NCBI GenBank assembly: GCA_963762885.1
Contig: CAVXNH010000070.1
Location: 62,001-126,000, forward strand
DNA from: JASHVB01 sp963762885
GTDB taxonomy: Bacteria; Pseudomonadota; Alphaproteobacteria; Acetobacterales; Acetobacteraceae
Direction: 5' to 3'
DNA: 64,000 bases
The position numbers and the translations under genes were made by a program. Position 1 is the stretch's first letter, and each line of letters starts with the position of its first letter. The notes beneath the pieces are model-generated. The model saw only the letters and a list, made by a program, of their open reading frames with translations, was not told the origin of the DNA and made no database searches. Shown here in pieces: positions 8,672-17,618 of the stretch.

Positions 8672-9962
8672 ATGTCCTACGCCGCAAGTGCGTCATCGTC
8701 AGGCCCGTGGTGGCGGGAGCCGACCAAAGACCAATGGTACGCCTTCATCGCCGCCTGGCTTGGCTGGACGCTGGATGCGTTCGATTTCACCGTTTTCCTG
8801 TTCCTGCTGGTGCCGATCGCCAAGCAATTCAATGCCGACCTGACGCTGGTCGTGCTGGTCGGATCGCTGACGATGTGGATGCGGTTCGTTGGCGCGGTCG
8901 CCGCCGGATGGATGGCCGACCGGATGGGGCGGCGCGCCCCGCTGATGATCTCCATCCTATGGTACTCGATCTGCAACTTCATCGCCGGCTTCTCGCCGAC
9001 CTTCCTGTTCCTGCTGGTGTTCCGCACCCTGCTGGGCATCGGCATGGGCGCGGAATGGCCGTGCGGCGCCGCACTGGCCACTGAAAAGCTGGCCGTCCCG
9101 CTCGCGCGGCCTGATGGCCAGCGTGCTGCAAGGCTCCTGGGCGCTTGGCTACCTGGTTGCCGCCGTGATCTACGCCACCCTGTTCGACACGATCGGCTGG
9201 CGCGGCATGCTGTGGATGGGGGTGCTGCCGGCGCTCGCGGTCGTATGGATTTGCGTCTATGTGAAAGAGCCGGAGGTATGGATCGAGAATCAGCGGCAGC
9301 AAAAGGTCAAGCAAGCCCACATGCACGTGCCGGTGATAGCGTTGTTCCGCCGCAATATCATATTGACCACGCTGTCCACCTCCTGGTGGCTGATGAGCGC
9401 GTTCACCGTGTACTACTCGATCTTCGGCCTGTTCGCGACCTACATGACGCGCGAACTGCATCTGTCCGCCGCCGCCGTCGGCTGGCCGCTGGCGTTCTCC
9501 AACGGGTTGACCTTCCTGGCGAGCTTCCTGTGGGGCAGCCTGGCGGACAGCATCGGCCGGCGTTGGGCAATGATCATCCCCGCCTGCATCGGCGCGATCG
9601 TCGCACCGATCTATCTGCTGACGACGGACTACACGATCCTTGCGGTTGCCTTCTCGATTCAGGGTGCCTTCGCCGGGGCGATCTACGGCATCAACCCGAG
9701 CTATGCGAACGAGCGCTTCCCGACCGAGATCAGGGCGACCGCGGCGGCGTTCTGCTACCACATGGGCGCCGTCGCCGGAGGGTTCGTGCCGCCGATCCTG
9801 ACCTATTTCGCGATCGAACGGCATATGGGCTTCGCGATACCGATGCTGATCGGCACCGTGGGCGGGCTGATCAGTTTCATCATCACGCTGATCCTCAGCC
9901 CGGAGACGAAGGGCAAGGTACTGGTGGGCGATCTCGAAATCGTGCCGAGCGGCGCTGATTGA
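8672..9962 (+). CDS. MFS transporter, aromatic acid/metabolite symporter type (frameshifted)
   Basis: When repaired this gives about 429 residues and 12 spans. LGWTLDAFDFTVFLFLLVP carries the span-1 acidic motif; AAGWMADRMGRRAP is the loop 2-3 motif; GIGMGAEWPCG is the span-5 region; RFPTEIRATAAAF matches the metabolite-symporter subgroup. The frame breaks in the A4 run 9084-9087, where removing one A restores WPSRSRGLMASVLQGSWALG. The start at 8672 has GAGGGA upstream. It diverges from the other MFS gene; the two are homologous but not near-identical. The substrate is unknown. Confidence 0.85.
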
Positions 9963-10019
9963 TTACGCAGCAATCGGTAAGTAGATCGACACTGTCTACG
10001 GTGTCATGAACGGGCTTGG

Positions 10020-10130
10020 CCCGGTCATCCACGTCTTTTCTTCGTGCCATGCAGCGAAGTCGTGGGTGGCCGGCCGGAGCCTGTCCTCGGGCGGGCTCTT
10101 GGCCCGACCTGTGGGCCGGGCATGACCCAT
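10020..10130. repeat. Palindromic intergenic repeat
   Basis: Inverted-repeat block between the MFS gene and the hslV promoter. It contains GGCTTGGCCCGGTCATCCACG and the partner segments GTCGTGGGTGGCCGG and GGGCCGGGCATGACC. Related in parts to the GTCATGGCCGGC family but less perfect. Confidence 0.55.
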
Positions 10131-10171
10131 TAGTTCCGGTGGGGCCGGCCATGCGCCCGCCGCCCGCCACC

Positions 10172-10198
10172 CTTGCGGGCCCGTTACGCCCCCCATCT
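10172..10198 (+). promoter_or_regulatory. Heat-shock (RpoH) promoter of hslVU
   Basis: CTTGCG at 10172-10177, a 13-nt spacer, then CCCCATCT at 10191-10198. This matches the sigma-32 consensus CTTGAA-N13-15-CCCCATnT with four of six bases in the first box and all defined bases in the second. It lies 37 nt before the hslV ATG. hslVU is a standard heat-shock operon, which supports the call. Confidence 0.75.
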
Positions 10199-10234
10199 TG
10201 TGCTCACGATTGCGGCGGCCCATCTACGCCCATC

Positions 10235-10800
10235 ATGCAAAACACACAGTTCGCCGCCGCTGACCCGATCGGGTGGCACGGCACCACCATCCTGTGCGTC
10301 AGGCGGGATGGACACGTGGCCATGGCCGGGGACGGCCAGGTCAGCCTTGGACAGACCATCGTCAAGGGCAACGCAAGCAAGGTTCGCCGCATCGGCGCGG
10401 GCGGCGCCGTGCTCGCCGGTTTCGCCGGCGCCACGGCCGACGCCTTCACCCTGCTCGAGCGCCTGGAATCGAAGCTCGAGCGATTCCCAACCAGCTTGAA
10501 CGCGCCTGCGTCGAGTTGGCGAAGGACTGGCGCACCGACCGCTACCTCCGCCGGCTGGAGGCGATGATGGCGGTGGCGGACCGGGACCGCAGCTTCACCC
10601 TGACCGGTAACGGCGATGTGCTGGAACCGGAGGACGGGGTGATCGCCATCGGCTCGGGCGGCAACTATGCGCTCGCCGCGGCCCGTGCGCTGATGTCGGT
10701 GGACGGGCTCTCCGCCGAGGAGATCGCCCGCCGCGCGATGAAGATCGCCGCCGACATCTGCGTCTATACCAACAACAGCGTGATCGTTGAGACCATCTGA
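10235..10800 (+). CDS. hslV: ATP-dependent protease subunit HslV (frameshifted)
   Basis: Proteasome-like peptidase of the HslUV (ClpYQ) protease that degrades unfolded and regulatory proteins after heat shock. A short propeptide precedes the Thr nucleophile at residue 17 (GWHG then TTILCVRRDG). Other signatures are AMAGDGQVSLGQT, VLAGFAGATADAFTL, ELAKDWRTDRYLR and IAIGSGGNYALAAARAL. The frame breaks at the C3 run 10486-10488, where adding one C restores ERFPNQLERACVELAKDW and the expected length of 188. Because HslV is well conserved, a sequencing slip is the simplest explanation. hslU starts one base after the stop. Confidence 0.9.
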
Positions 10801-10801
10801 T

Positions 10802-12119
10802 ATGGAAGTTCCAACCTACTCGCCGCGCGAGATCGTCTCTGAGCTCGACCGCTTCATTGTCGGCCAGAACGATGCAAAGCGCGCGGTGGCCATCGCAATG
10901 CGCAACCGTTGGCGCCGCCAGAACCTGCCCGAGGCCATGCGGGAGGAAGTGGTGCCGAAGAACATCCTGATGATCGGCCCGACCGGCTGCGGCAAGACGG
11001 AGATCGCGCGCCGGCTGGCCAAGCTCGCCCAGGCACCGTTCCTCAAGGTCGAGGCGACCAAGTTCACCGAAGTCGGCTATGTCGGCCGCGACGTGGAAAG
11101 CATCGCGCGCGACCTGGTGGAAGCCAGCCTGGTCATGCTGCGCGAGGCGTCGCGCAAAGACGTCCAGGCGAAGGCCGAACTGGCGGGGGAGGAGCGGCTG
11201 ATTACCGCCCTGGTCGGTGAAGGCGCCGCCGCCGACACGCGCTCGAAATTCCGCCGCATGCTGCGCAACGGAGAATTCGAGCAGAAGGAGATCGAGATCT
11301 CGGTGTCCGAGCCGCAGGGGATGCCGATCGGCCAACTGGATATGCCCGGCATGCCACCCGGCCAGGTGATCAACCTGGGCGAGATGATGAAGGGCATGTT
11401 CGGCGACCGGAGCGCAGAAGCGGCGCGTGACCGTCGAGGCCGCGCGCAAGATGCTGGAGGCCGAGGAAGCCGACCGCTTGCTCGACAACGACGCGCTGGC
11501 GAAGGACGCGGTGGCGCATGCCGAGAACAACGGCATCGTGTTCATCGACGAGATCGACAAGGTGTGCGCCCGGACGATGGAGGGCGGCTTCCGCGGCGGC
11601 GACGTGTCGCGTGAGGGTGTGCAGCGCGACCTGCTGCCGCTGATCGAGGGCACCACGGTCAGCACGAAATACGGGCCGGTGAAGACCGACCACGTGCTGT
11701 TCATCGCCTCGGGGGCGTTCCATCTCGCGAAGCCCTCCGACCTGCTGCCTGAACTGCAGGGCCGGCTGCCGATCCGGGTGGAACTGTCGGGGCTGTCGCG
11801 TGACGACCTGCGGCGCATCCTGACCGAGCCAGAGCACTCGCTGATCAAGCAGACGGCGCGCTGATGGGCACCGAGGGGGTGACGCTGACCTTCACCGACG
11901 ACGCGGTGGACGCGCTGGCGGAACTGGCGGCGGACATCAACGACCGAGTGGAGAACATCGGGGCCCGGCGCCTGCACACGGTGTTGGAGCGGCTGCTGGA
12001 GGAGATCAGCTTCACAGCCACGGAGCGGCCGGCGAAACGATCACGGTTGACGGGCCTATGTGAATGAGAAGGTGGCGCCGCTGGCGCAGAAGGGCGACCT
12101 GAGCAGGTTCATCCTGTAA
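10802..12119 (+). CDS. hslU: ATPase subunit HslU of the HslUV protease (four frameshifts)
   Basis: AAA+ unfoldase that feeds substrates into HslV. Features are the N-terminal PREIVSELDRFIVGQNDAKR, Walker A GPTGCGKT (residues 59-66), VGRDVESIARDLVEAS, Walker B GIVFIDEIDK and the C-terminal GDLSRFIL, the tail that docks into HslV. The reading needs four corrections: one extra base near 11413 and one missing base near each of 11853, 12027 and 12053. The repaired length is 439 residues, as expected. All domains are present in order, so the breaks are probably errors. It is transcribed with hslV from the heat-shock promoter. Confidence 0.9.
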
Positions 12120-12150
12120 GCCGCGGTTGGTTCGTCCGCTGCTGTCATCG

Positions 12151-12198
12151 GAGTTGGCCACCGGCCGGCGGCGGCCGACCCGCCCTGGATGAAACTGG
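12151..12198. repeat. Dispersed repeat, inverted copy of 3185-3231
   Basis: On the minus strand this block reads nearly the same as 3185-3231, sharing TTTCATCCAGGGCGGGTCGG and CCGGTGGCCAACTC with only a few mismatches. It lies in the 255-nt gap between hslU and the AbrB-Doc pair. No gene is seen in the gap. Confidence 0.7.
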
Positions 12199-12374
12199 CG
12201 GACGATGCCGACAGCAAGGAACTCCCCGTCCTCGGGCGAGGGCCCGCCATCCACGACTTGCCTGGCCAGGCGCGCAGTCGTGATAGCGCCGAAGCAATCG
12301 CCGGCGGCGCATAGCATCCTGGCACCTCGTTCCAACTCATGTTATAACTCGCCCTCCGCCAAGGAGGGCGAGCC

Positions 12375-12600
12375 ATGAGCGCGTTGAAACTGACCCAGAT
12401 CGGCAATTCGGTGGGCGTGATCCTGCCGAAGGAGCTGTTGGCCAAGCTTGGCGTCGGCAAGGGCGATACACTCTATGCGATCGACCAGCCCGACGGGGTG
12501 AAGCTGACCGTCGCCAATCCGGAGTTCGATTCCCCAACTTGAAGTGGCACGGGAGGTCATGAAGCGGCGCTATAACGTGCTACGCGAATTGGCGAAGTGA
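12375..12600 (+). CDS. AbrB/MazE-type antitoxin (frameshifted)
   Basis: A 74-residue protein after repair. LKLTQIGNSVGVILPKELLA is the swapped-hairpin AbrB/MazE DNA-binding motif. Such antitoxins bind and repress their own promoter and neutralise the partner toxin through the C-terminal half. The frame breaks in the C4 run 12532-12535; dropping one C restores the C-terminal QLEVAREVMKRRYNVLRELA and makes the stop overlap the toxin start by four bases. AGGAGG stands upstream of the start at 12375. The read-through product without repair would lack the toxin-binding tail. Confidence 0.8.
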
Positions 12601-12980
12601 CCGTCTGGCTCACGCATGAACTGGTGCTGGCGATCCATGACGAGCAACTGGCCGTGCATGGTGGCTCCCAGGGCATTCGCGATAAGGGATTACTGCAAAG
12701 CGCGCTGGCACGGCCACTCAATCGCGCCGGCTACGGCGAGCCGGACATCGCTGAGTTGGCGGCGCCTTATGCGATCGCGATTGCGCGGAACCATCCATTT
12801 GTCGATGGCAACAAGCGAACCGCCTATGTAGCGTTGGAAAGCTTTCTGATTTTGAATGGCTGTCGGTTTCCGGCCAGCGATGCCGAAGCGGTCGTGGCGA
12901 TGCTCGCGATGGCCGCTGGCGAAATGTCCGATGACGAATTCACCCAATGGGTGCGCGACAACAGTCACGTATCCCGTTAA
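12597..12980 (+). CDS. Doc/death-on-curing family toxin (Fic fold)
   Basis: A 127-residue Fic-fold toxin. The active-site loop is HPFVDGNKRTAY (residues 66-77), matching HxFx(D/N)GNKR of Doc. Doc toxins phosphorylate EF-Tu and stop translation; other Fic proteins transfer AMP. LLQSALARPLNRAGYGEPDI is typical of the Doc group. It begins with GTG inside the antitoxin stop (GTGA overlap), which fixes both the start and the operon order. The catalytic His and Arg are intact, so the toxin should be active unless its antitoxin is really broken. Confidence 0.87.
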   Translation: MTVWLTHELVLAIHDEQLAVHGGSQGIRDKGLLQSALARPLNRAGYGEPDIAELAAPYAIAIARNHPFVDGNKRTAYVALESFLILNGCRFPASDAEAVVAMLAMAAGEMSDDEFTQWVRDNSHVSR

Positions 12981-13026
12981 GTCGGCTGCTCTTGTCCGCA
13001 ACCCATTTCGCACTTCCGAACGTTCG

Positions 13027-14151
13027 TCAAACCGCGAACTCCGCGCGGATCGCGGCTGAATGCTCACCCACGGCCGGCACCGGCCCGAGTGCCCGAGCGC
13101 CGTCAGCGAACAGCACCGGAGGGGCAGCGAGCGACACCGGACCGTTCGGCGTATCCACCACCGCGCGGCGCAACGCCGGATGGTGCGAGAACGCCGCCAC
13201 GTCGTTAACAAAGCCGTACGCCGTGTTGGCAGCGCGCAATTTCGCTGCGGCAGCGTCGCGCGTCAGGCGCACGAACATGCCGGCGACATGGGCGTCCACC
13301 ATGGGGCGGTTGGCAACGCGGACGGTGTTGGTTTGGAAGCCCTCGCGTTGCGGCAGGTCCGGCTCGTCGAGGAACTTCGCGCAGAACTCCACCCATTCGC
13401 GTTCGTTCTGGATCGAGATCAGCACCAGTGCGCCGTCGGCAGTCGGGAACGCGCCATACGGGCAGATGGACGGATGCGCCAGGCCGAGCCGTTCCGGGGC
13501 TCGGCCAGTGCCTTCGTAGAATAGTAGCGGCACGTTCATCCAGTCGGCCATGCCATCGAACAGGCTGACCTTCAGGCCCTTTCCCTGCCCGGTGATGCCG
13601 CGCTCGATCAGCGCTTCCAGCACGCCGGCATGTGCCGCCATGCCGCAGGCGATATCGCACGCCGAGACCCCAACGCGGCCGGGGCCGGCGGGATGGCCGG
13701 TGATCATCGCCAGCCCGGATTCCGCCTGCACCAGCAGGTCGTAGGCCTTCATCGACGCGTATTCGCCGCTGTCGCCGTAGCCGGAGATGTCGACGGTGAT
13801 CAACCTTGGATAGTGTTCACGCAGCGTGTCAGAACCGAAGCCGGAACGCGCTGCTGCGCCTGGGGCGAGGTTCTGGATGAACACGTCCGCCTTGGCGAGG
13901 ACGCGATGCAGCAGCGCAGCGTCGTCCGGGTTCTTGATGTCGGCGACCAGGCTTTGTTTGCCGCGGTTCAGCCAGACGAAATAGCTGGACAGGCCGTTCG
14001 CCGCCTTGTCGTAGCCGCGGGCGAAGTCGCCTTCCGGGCGCTCGATCTTGATCACCCGAGCGCCGGCATCTGCGAGGCGGGAACTGCAGTACGGCGCGGC
14101 GACCGCCTGTTCGAGCGAGACGACGAGCAGGTTGAAGAGGGGTTTGTGCAT
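13027..14151 (-). CDS. CaiB/BaiF family CoA-transferase (class III)
   Basis: A 374-residue class III CoA-transferase that moves CoA between carboxylic acids. Family marks are VVSLEQAVAAPYCSSRLADA at the N-terminus, ARVIKIERPEGDFARGYD, FVWLNRGKQSLVADIK, and AYDLLVQAESGLAMITG, which holds the catalytic Asp before LLVQ. The start at 14151 begins the conserved N-terminus. It lies 44 nt after the acyl-CoA dehydrogenase on the same strand. The pair probably activates an organic acid by CoA transfer and then oxidises it; the substrate is unknown. Confidence 0.88.
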   Translation of the reverse strand: MHKPLFNLLVVSLEQAVAAPYCSSRLADAGARVIKIERPEGDFARGYDKAANGLSSYFVWLNRGKQSLVADIKNPDDAALLHRVLAKADVFIQNLAPGAAARSGFGSDTLREHYPRLITVDISGYGDSGEYASMKAYDLLVQAESGLAMITGHPAGPGRVGVSACDIACGMAAHAGVLEALIERGITGQGKGLKVSLFDGMADWMNVPLLFYEGTGRAPERLGLAHPSICPYGAFPTADGALVLISIQNEREWVEFCAKFLDEPDLPQREGFQTNTVRVANRPMVDAHVAGMFVRLTRDAAAAKLRAANTAYGFVNDVAAFSHHPALRRAVVDTPNGPVSLAAPPVLFADGARALGPVPAVGEHSAAIRAEFAV

Positions 14152-14195
14152 TGTCTGGCTGTAAACCTGTCGCGCTTGTGGCGGGAGAGCTTGAC

Positions 14196-15361
14196 CTAAT
14201 AACTCCGCGGCAGCCCCAGCACATGCTCTGCGATATACGAGAGGATCAGGTTGGTGCTGATCGGCGCCACCTGGTACAGATGCGTCTCGCGGAATTTGCG
14301 TTCCACGTCGTATTCCTCGGCGAAGCCGAAGCCGCCGTGCGTTTGGATGCATGCCTCGCCGGCCGCCCACGATGCTTCCGCGGCGAGCAACTTTGCAATG
14401 TTGGCATCCTCGCCCGGCGTCAGCCCTGCTTCGAATTTCGCGCAGCCCTCGCGGACCATCAGTTCCGCAGCCCGCATCTGGGCGTAGGCCTTTGCGAGCG
14501 GGAACTGGATGCCCTGGTTCTGCCCGATCGGCCGCCCAAACACCTTCCGCTCTCGCGCGTAGTCGGTGGCTTTGCGAGGAACCACTTGGCGTCGCCGATG
14601 CTCTCGGCCGCAATCAACAGGCGTTCCGCGTTCATTCCGTCGAGGATGTAGCGAAAGCCGCTCCCCTCTTCACCCACCAGGTTCTCGGCCGGAACGATCA
14701 GGTTGTCGAAGAACACCTCGGTGGAGTTGTGGTTCATCATGGTGCGGATCGGCCGGATGGTCAGGCCTTTCCCGAGGCTGGCCTGCATGTCCACGATCAG
14801 CGTGGACAGTCCCTCGGTGCGCTTCTTGATTTGTTCGCGCGGCGTGGTGCGCGCCAGCAACAGCATCAGGTCGGAGTGTTCCGCGCGGCTCGTCCACACC
14901 TTCTGGCCGTTGACCACATAGTGATCGCCTTCGCGCTTGGCGAAGGTGCGCAGCGACGTGGTGTCGGTGCCGCTGGTCGGCTCAGTGACGCCGAACGCCT
15001 GAAGCCGCAGTTCGCCGGTGGCGATCTTCGGAAGGTATTGTTGCTTCTGCCGGTCCGAGCCGTGCCGCAGGATGGTGCCCATGATATACATCTGCGCGTG
15101 GCAGGCGGCGCCGTTGCAGCCCTCGGCGTGGACCGTCTCCAGGATCGCCGCGGCAGCCGAAAGCGGAAGGCCAGCGCCGCCATATTCCTCCGGGATCAGC
15201 GCGCCGAGGTAGCCGGCCTCGGTCAACGCACGCACGAACTCGGTGGGGTAGGCGCGCTGCTGATCCAGCTTGCGCCAGTATTCGCCGGGGAAGTGGGCGC
15301 AGAGTTTCGCGACCTCCTGGCGGATTTCGGCGTGCGGGTCGGTAGAGATTTGCTGGTCCAT
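14196..15361 (-). CDS. Acyl-CoA dehydrogenase family protein (frameshifted)
   Basis: About 388 residues after repair. It has the three acyl-CoA dehydrogenase regions: an N-terminal helical part with LGALIPEEYGGAG, the FAD/substrate loop QAFGVTEPTSGTDTTSLRT, and a C-terminal part with RERKVFGRPIGQNQGIQFPL and IQTHGGFGFAEEYDVERKFR. It should oxidise an acyl-CoA to the enoyl-CoA and pass electrons to electron-transfer flavoprotein. The frame breaks near 14573-14579 between GDAKWFLA and KATDYARERK, where one base seems lost. The CoA-transferase gene follows in the same operon. Confidence 0.87.
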
Positions 15362-15510
15362 TGGTGTCTCCGCAGGCTGGAGCCCCAGGCTTAAGCCGCG
15401 CTGGCGACGGCTGCAACCAGACGCGCTGCCGTCGTGGCGGTATGGGACAGTCGGGCGGCCAGGTGCTATGCTGGTGTTATGGTGCCCTTCGCAAACACGC
15501 ACCCACCCGC

Positions 15511-16063
15511 ATGACCCTGGACGAGTTCCTGTCGTGGGATCCGCACGATCGGTCCGGCCGAACGTGGCAGTTGATCGACGGTGAGCCCATTGCGATGGCG
15601 CCAGGGAACGATACTCATGGTTCGCTGCAGGCCGAGATCTGCGCATTGCTGCGCAACCACCTGCTCGAGCAGCGCAGCGCTTGCCGCGTGGTGACCGAGC
15701 CTGGGATCGTTCCCTACGTACGGGCCAACCGCAATTATCGCGTGCCGGACCTCTGGGTCACGTGTGCCGGTCCCACACGCGATCCGATGATGCCGGAGCC
15801 CGGTACTGCTGATCGAAATTCTATCCCCCAGCAATGAGGCTGAGACCTGGGCCAATATCTGGGCCTACACCACAATCCCGAGCGTGACGGAGATACTCGC
15901 AGTTCACAGCACGCGGATCGAGGCGGAGCTGCTGTGTCGCGACGCCAATGGTAGCTGGCCGAAAGAGCCGAAGCTCATCGGTCCTGACGGAACTCTGGCA
16001 CTGCGCAGCATCGGATATTCGGTGCCGCTCGCCACACTGTATCGGACGACCGCACTCACGTAG
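15511..16063 (+). CDS. Uma2-family (DUF820) endonuclease-like protein (frameshifted)
   Basis: About 183 residues after repair. The order of motifs fits the Uma2/DUF820 restriction-endonuclease-like fold: MTLDEFLSWD, ELIDGE-like QLIDGEPIAMAP, YRVPDLWVTC with the metal-binding Asp, and VLLIEILSPSNEAE with the catalytic Glu. The frame breaks at 15799-15803; deleting one base joins MPEP to VLLIEILSPS. These proteins are abundant in cyanobacteria and some alphaproteobacteria, often in many copies, and their role is not settled. Unrepaired, the product loses the catalytic IEI-LSPS strand. Confidence 0.78.
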
Positions 16064-16108
16064 CGTTTGACTCCGACAATTTGGAGCAGCCTCAGGCCGC
16101 CGCTCCGC

Positions 16109-16492
16109 TCACCCCGACCGCAGCCACTTCCGCGCGTTGAGCCGCTTCAACGCCGCGTAATAGCGCGCGTTCGGATCGCCCGGCGGCGCTCTGCCTTGCG
16201 CAGCATCATAGAGGTGGTTGATCAGCACCGAGGCGATGGCGTGGATCGCGTCGTGCCGACTGAGCCCTTGCGCCATGAGCTGCTGCACTTTCCGCCGAAC
16301 CGGCGTTTCGTCGCCGAGCGCGACCTGGTTCTCGACAATCGCGTGCATCGTCGCATGCACACGCACATTCGGCAGTTCGACGCGCGCGCGTGTATGATAG
16401 TCGATCACGAGCTGTAACCGCTCGCTTTCGCCCAGCGCCAGCCATTGCTTTGCATCCGGTGCCTGGAGAGGATCGTAGCGATCGATTGCCAT
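16109..16492 (-). CDS. Conserved hypothetical protein, DUF1841-like
   Basis: A 127-residue cytoplasmic protein rich in His and acidic residues. VHATMHAIVENQVALGDETP and RHDAIHAIASVLINHL resemble the H-x-x-x-H-x-x-x-E and HAAMHEVLE-like segments of DUF1841; this link is tentative. The pattern of spaced His and Glu could bind a metal. It starts at 16492 opposite the dehydrogenase-like gene at 16614 across a 121-nt divergent gap, and converges on the Uma2 gene. No function is known. Confidence 0.6.
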   Translation of the reverse strand: MAIDRYDPLQAPDAKQWLALGESERLQLVIDYHTRARVELPNVRVHATMHAIVENQVALGDETPVRRKVQQLMAQGLSRHDAIHAIASVLINHLYDAAQGRAPPGDPNARYYAALKRLNARKWLRSG

Positions 16493-16613
16493 GCCTGCAC
16501 ACCCCGAACCGTAATTTCGTTGCCGGTGAGACGGACCAGGTCGCCCGCCGTATAGCCGCGCCGCCCGATCCGCGCCACGCTGCCGCGCAGCATCGGCAAG
16601 CGGGAGGGAAACG

Positions 16614-17509
16614 ATGGACGCAGGCTATCTCGGGGTCGGCAATATGGGCCAGCCTATGGCGGAAAAACTGTTGGATGGCGGCCACCGCCTGGTCGTCTAC
16701 GATATCAACGAAGCGGCGATGCGCCCGCTGCTGCAACGCCAGGCCCGGCCGGCGAACTCACCGAAGGCGCTCGCCGAGGAATGCGGCATCGTGTTGGTTT
16801 CGCTGCCCACCCTTGCAGCCTTCCGCGCCGTGGTGTTCGGCGAGGCCGGGTTGCTGCAAGGCCGCATGATGAAAATCCTTGTCAACACCTGCACGGTTGG
16901 GGTGCCGTTCCTGCGCGAGATCGAAACCGCGCTGGCGGCGAACGGTGTCACCGTGGTGGACTGCCCGATCTCCGGCGGTCCGCCCGGCGCGCGTGCCGGC
17001 ACCCTGTCGGTGATGGTCTCCGGCGATCCGGCGGCGATCGAAACCGTGCGGCCGATGATCTCGCTATGGGGCCGCACGCTGACCGTGGCCGGCGACAAGC
17101 CGGGCGCCGCACAGGTGTTGAAACTCACCAACAATATCCTGGCGGCCGTGGCGTTGGCGGCGACGTCGGAGGCGTTCGTGATGGGCGCCAAAGGCGGCCT
17201 CGATCCCGAGGTGATGGTTGCGGCAATCAACGCGGGCAGCGGCCACAACACGGCGACCGAGGGCATGTTCCCGCGCGAGGTGTTGAACCGCCGTTTCAGC
17301 TACGGCGCGGCGATGCACATCCTGATGAAGGACATCGATCTCGCGATCGCACAGGGCAAGGAACTCGGCGTGCCGATGTGGGTGTGCCAGGCGGCGCGGC
17401 TGGTCTTCAAGCATGCGATCTTCGCGGGATCGGCCGACGATGACCTGACCAACGTCGTGCGTTACGTCGAACACGGCGCCGGGTTCGAATTCCGCAGACC
17501 CGACCTTAA
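16614..17509 (+). CDS. NAD(P)-dependent oxidoreductase, 3-hydroxyisobutyrate dehydrogenase family
   Basis: Beta-hydroxyacid dehydrogenase. GYLGVGNMGQPMAEKLLDGG at the start is the Rossmann NAD(P) loop; DCPISGGPPGARAGTLSVMV is the substrate-binding motif; KLTNNILAAVALAATSEA holds the catalytic Lys. The family ends shortly after a segment like LTNVVRYVEHGAGFEF, as here. The in-frame reading, however, has no stop there and runs on to 18224 through a hairpin repeat and antisense to the next gene. A TAA at 17507-17509 one frame away gives a natural end, so a late one-base error is suspected. GGGAGGGA precedes the start. Confidence 0.8.
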
Positions 17510-17534
17510 CCTCTCCCGCGCAACGCACGGAATA

Positions 17535-17560
17535 ACCTCTCCCGCGGGAGCGGGAGAGGT
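17535..17560. repeat. CTCTCCCGC-type hairpin repeat between convergent genes
   Basis: ACCTCTCCCGC and GCGGGAGAGGT pair perfectly (11 bp) around a GGGA loop. It is followed by a second segment related to CACCCTCACCCTCG on the minus strand, giving the same composite as at about 30.88-30.93 kb. It lies between the ends of two convergent genes and may act as a terminator, but no long T run follows. Confidence 0.7.
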
Positions 17561-17618
17561 CGAAGTCGCGTCAGCGACGAGGGTGAGGGTGATCGGGCTG
17601 CACGCTGCTGCTTCCGCT

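Noticed and set aside
13630..15394. Plus-strand open reading frames over the CoA-transferase and acyl-CoA dehydrogenase genes
   Set aside because: Both minus-strand genes have clear family motifs, and the plus-strand readings have none.
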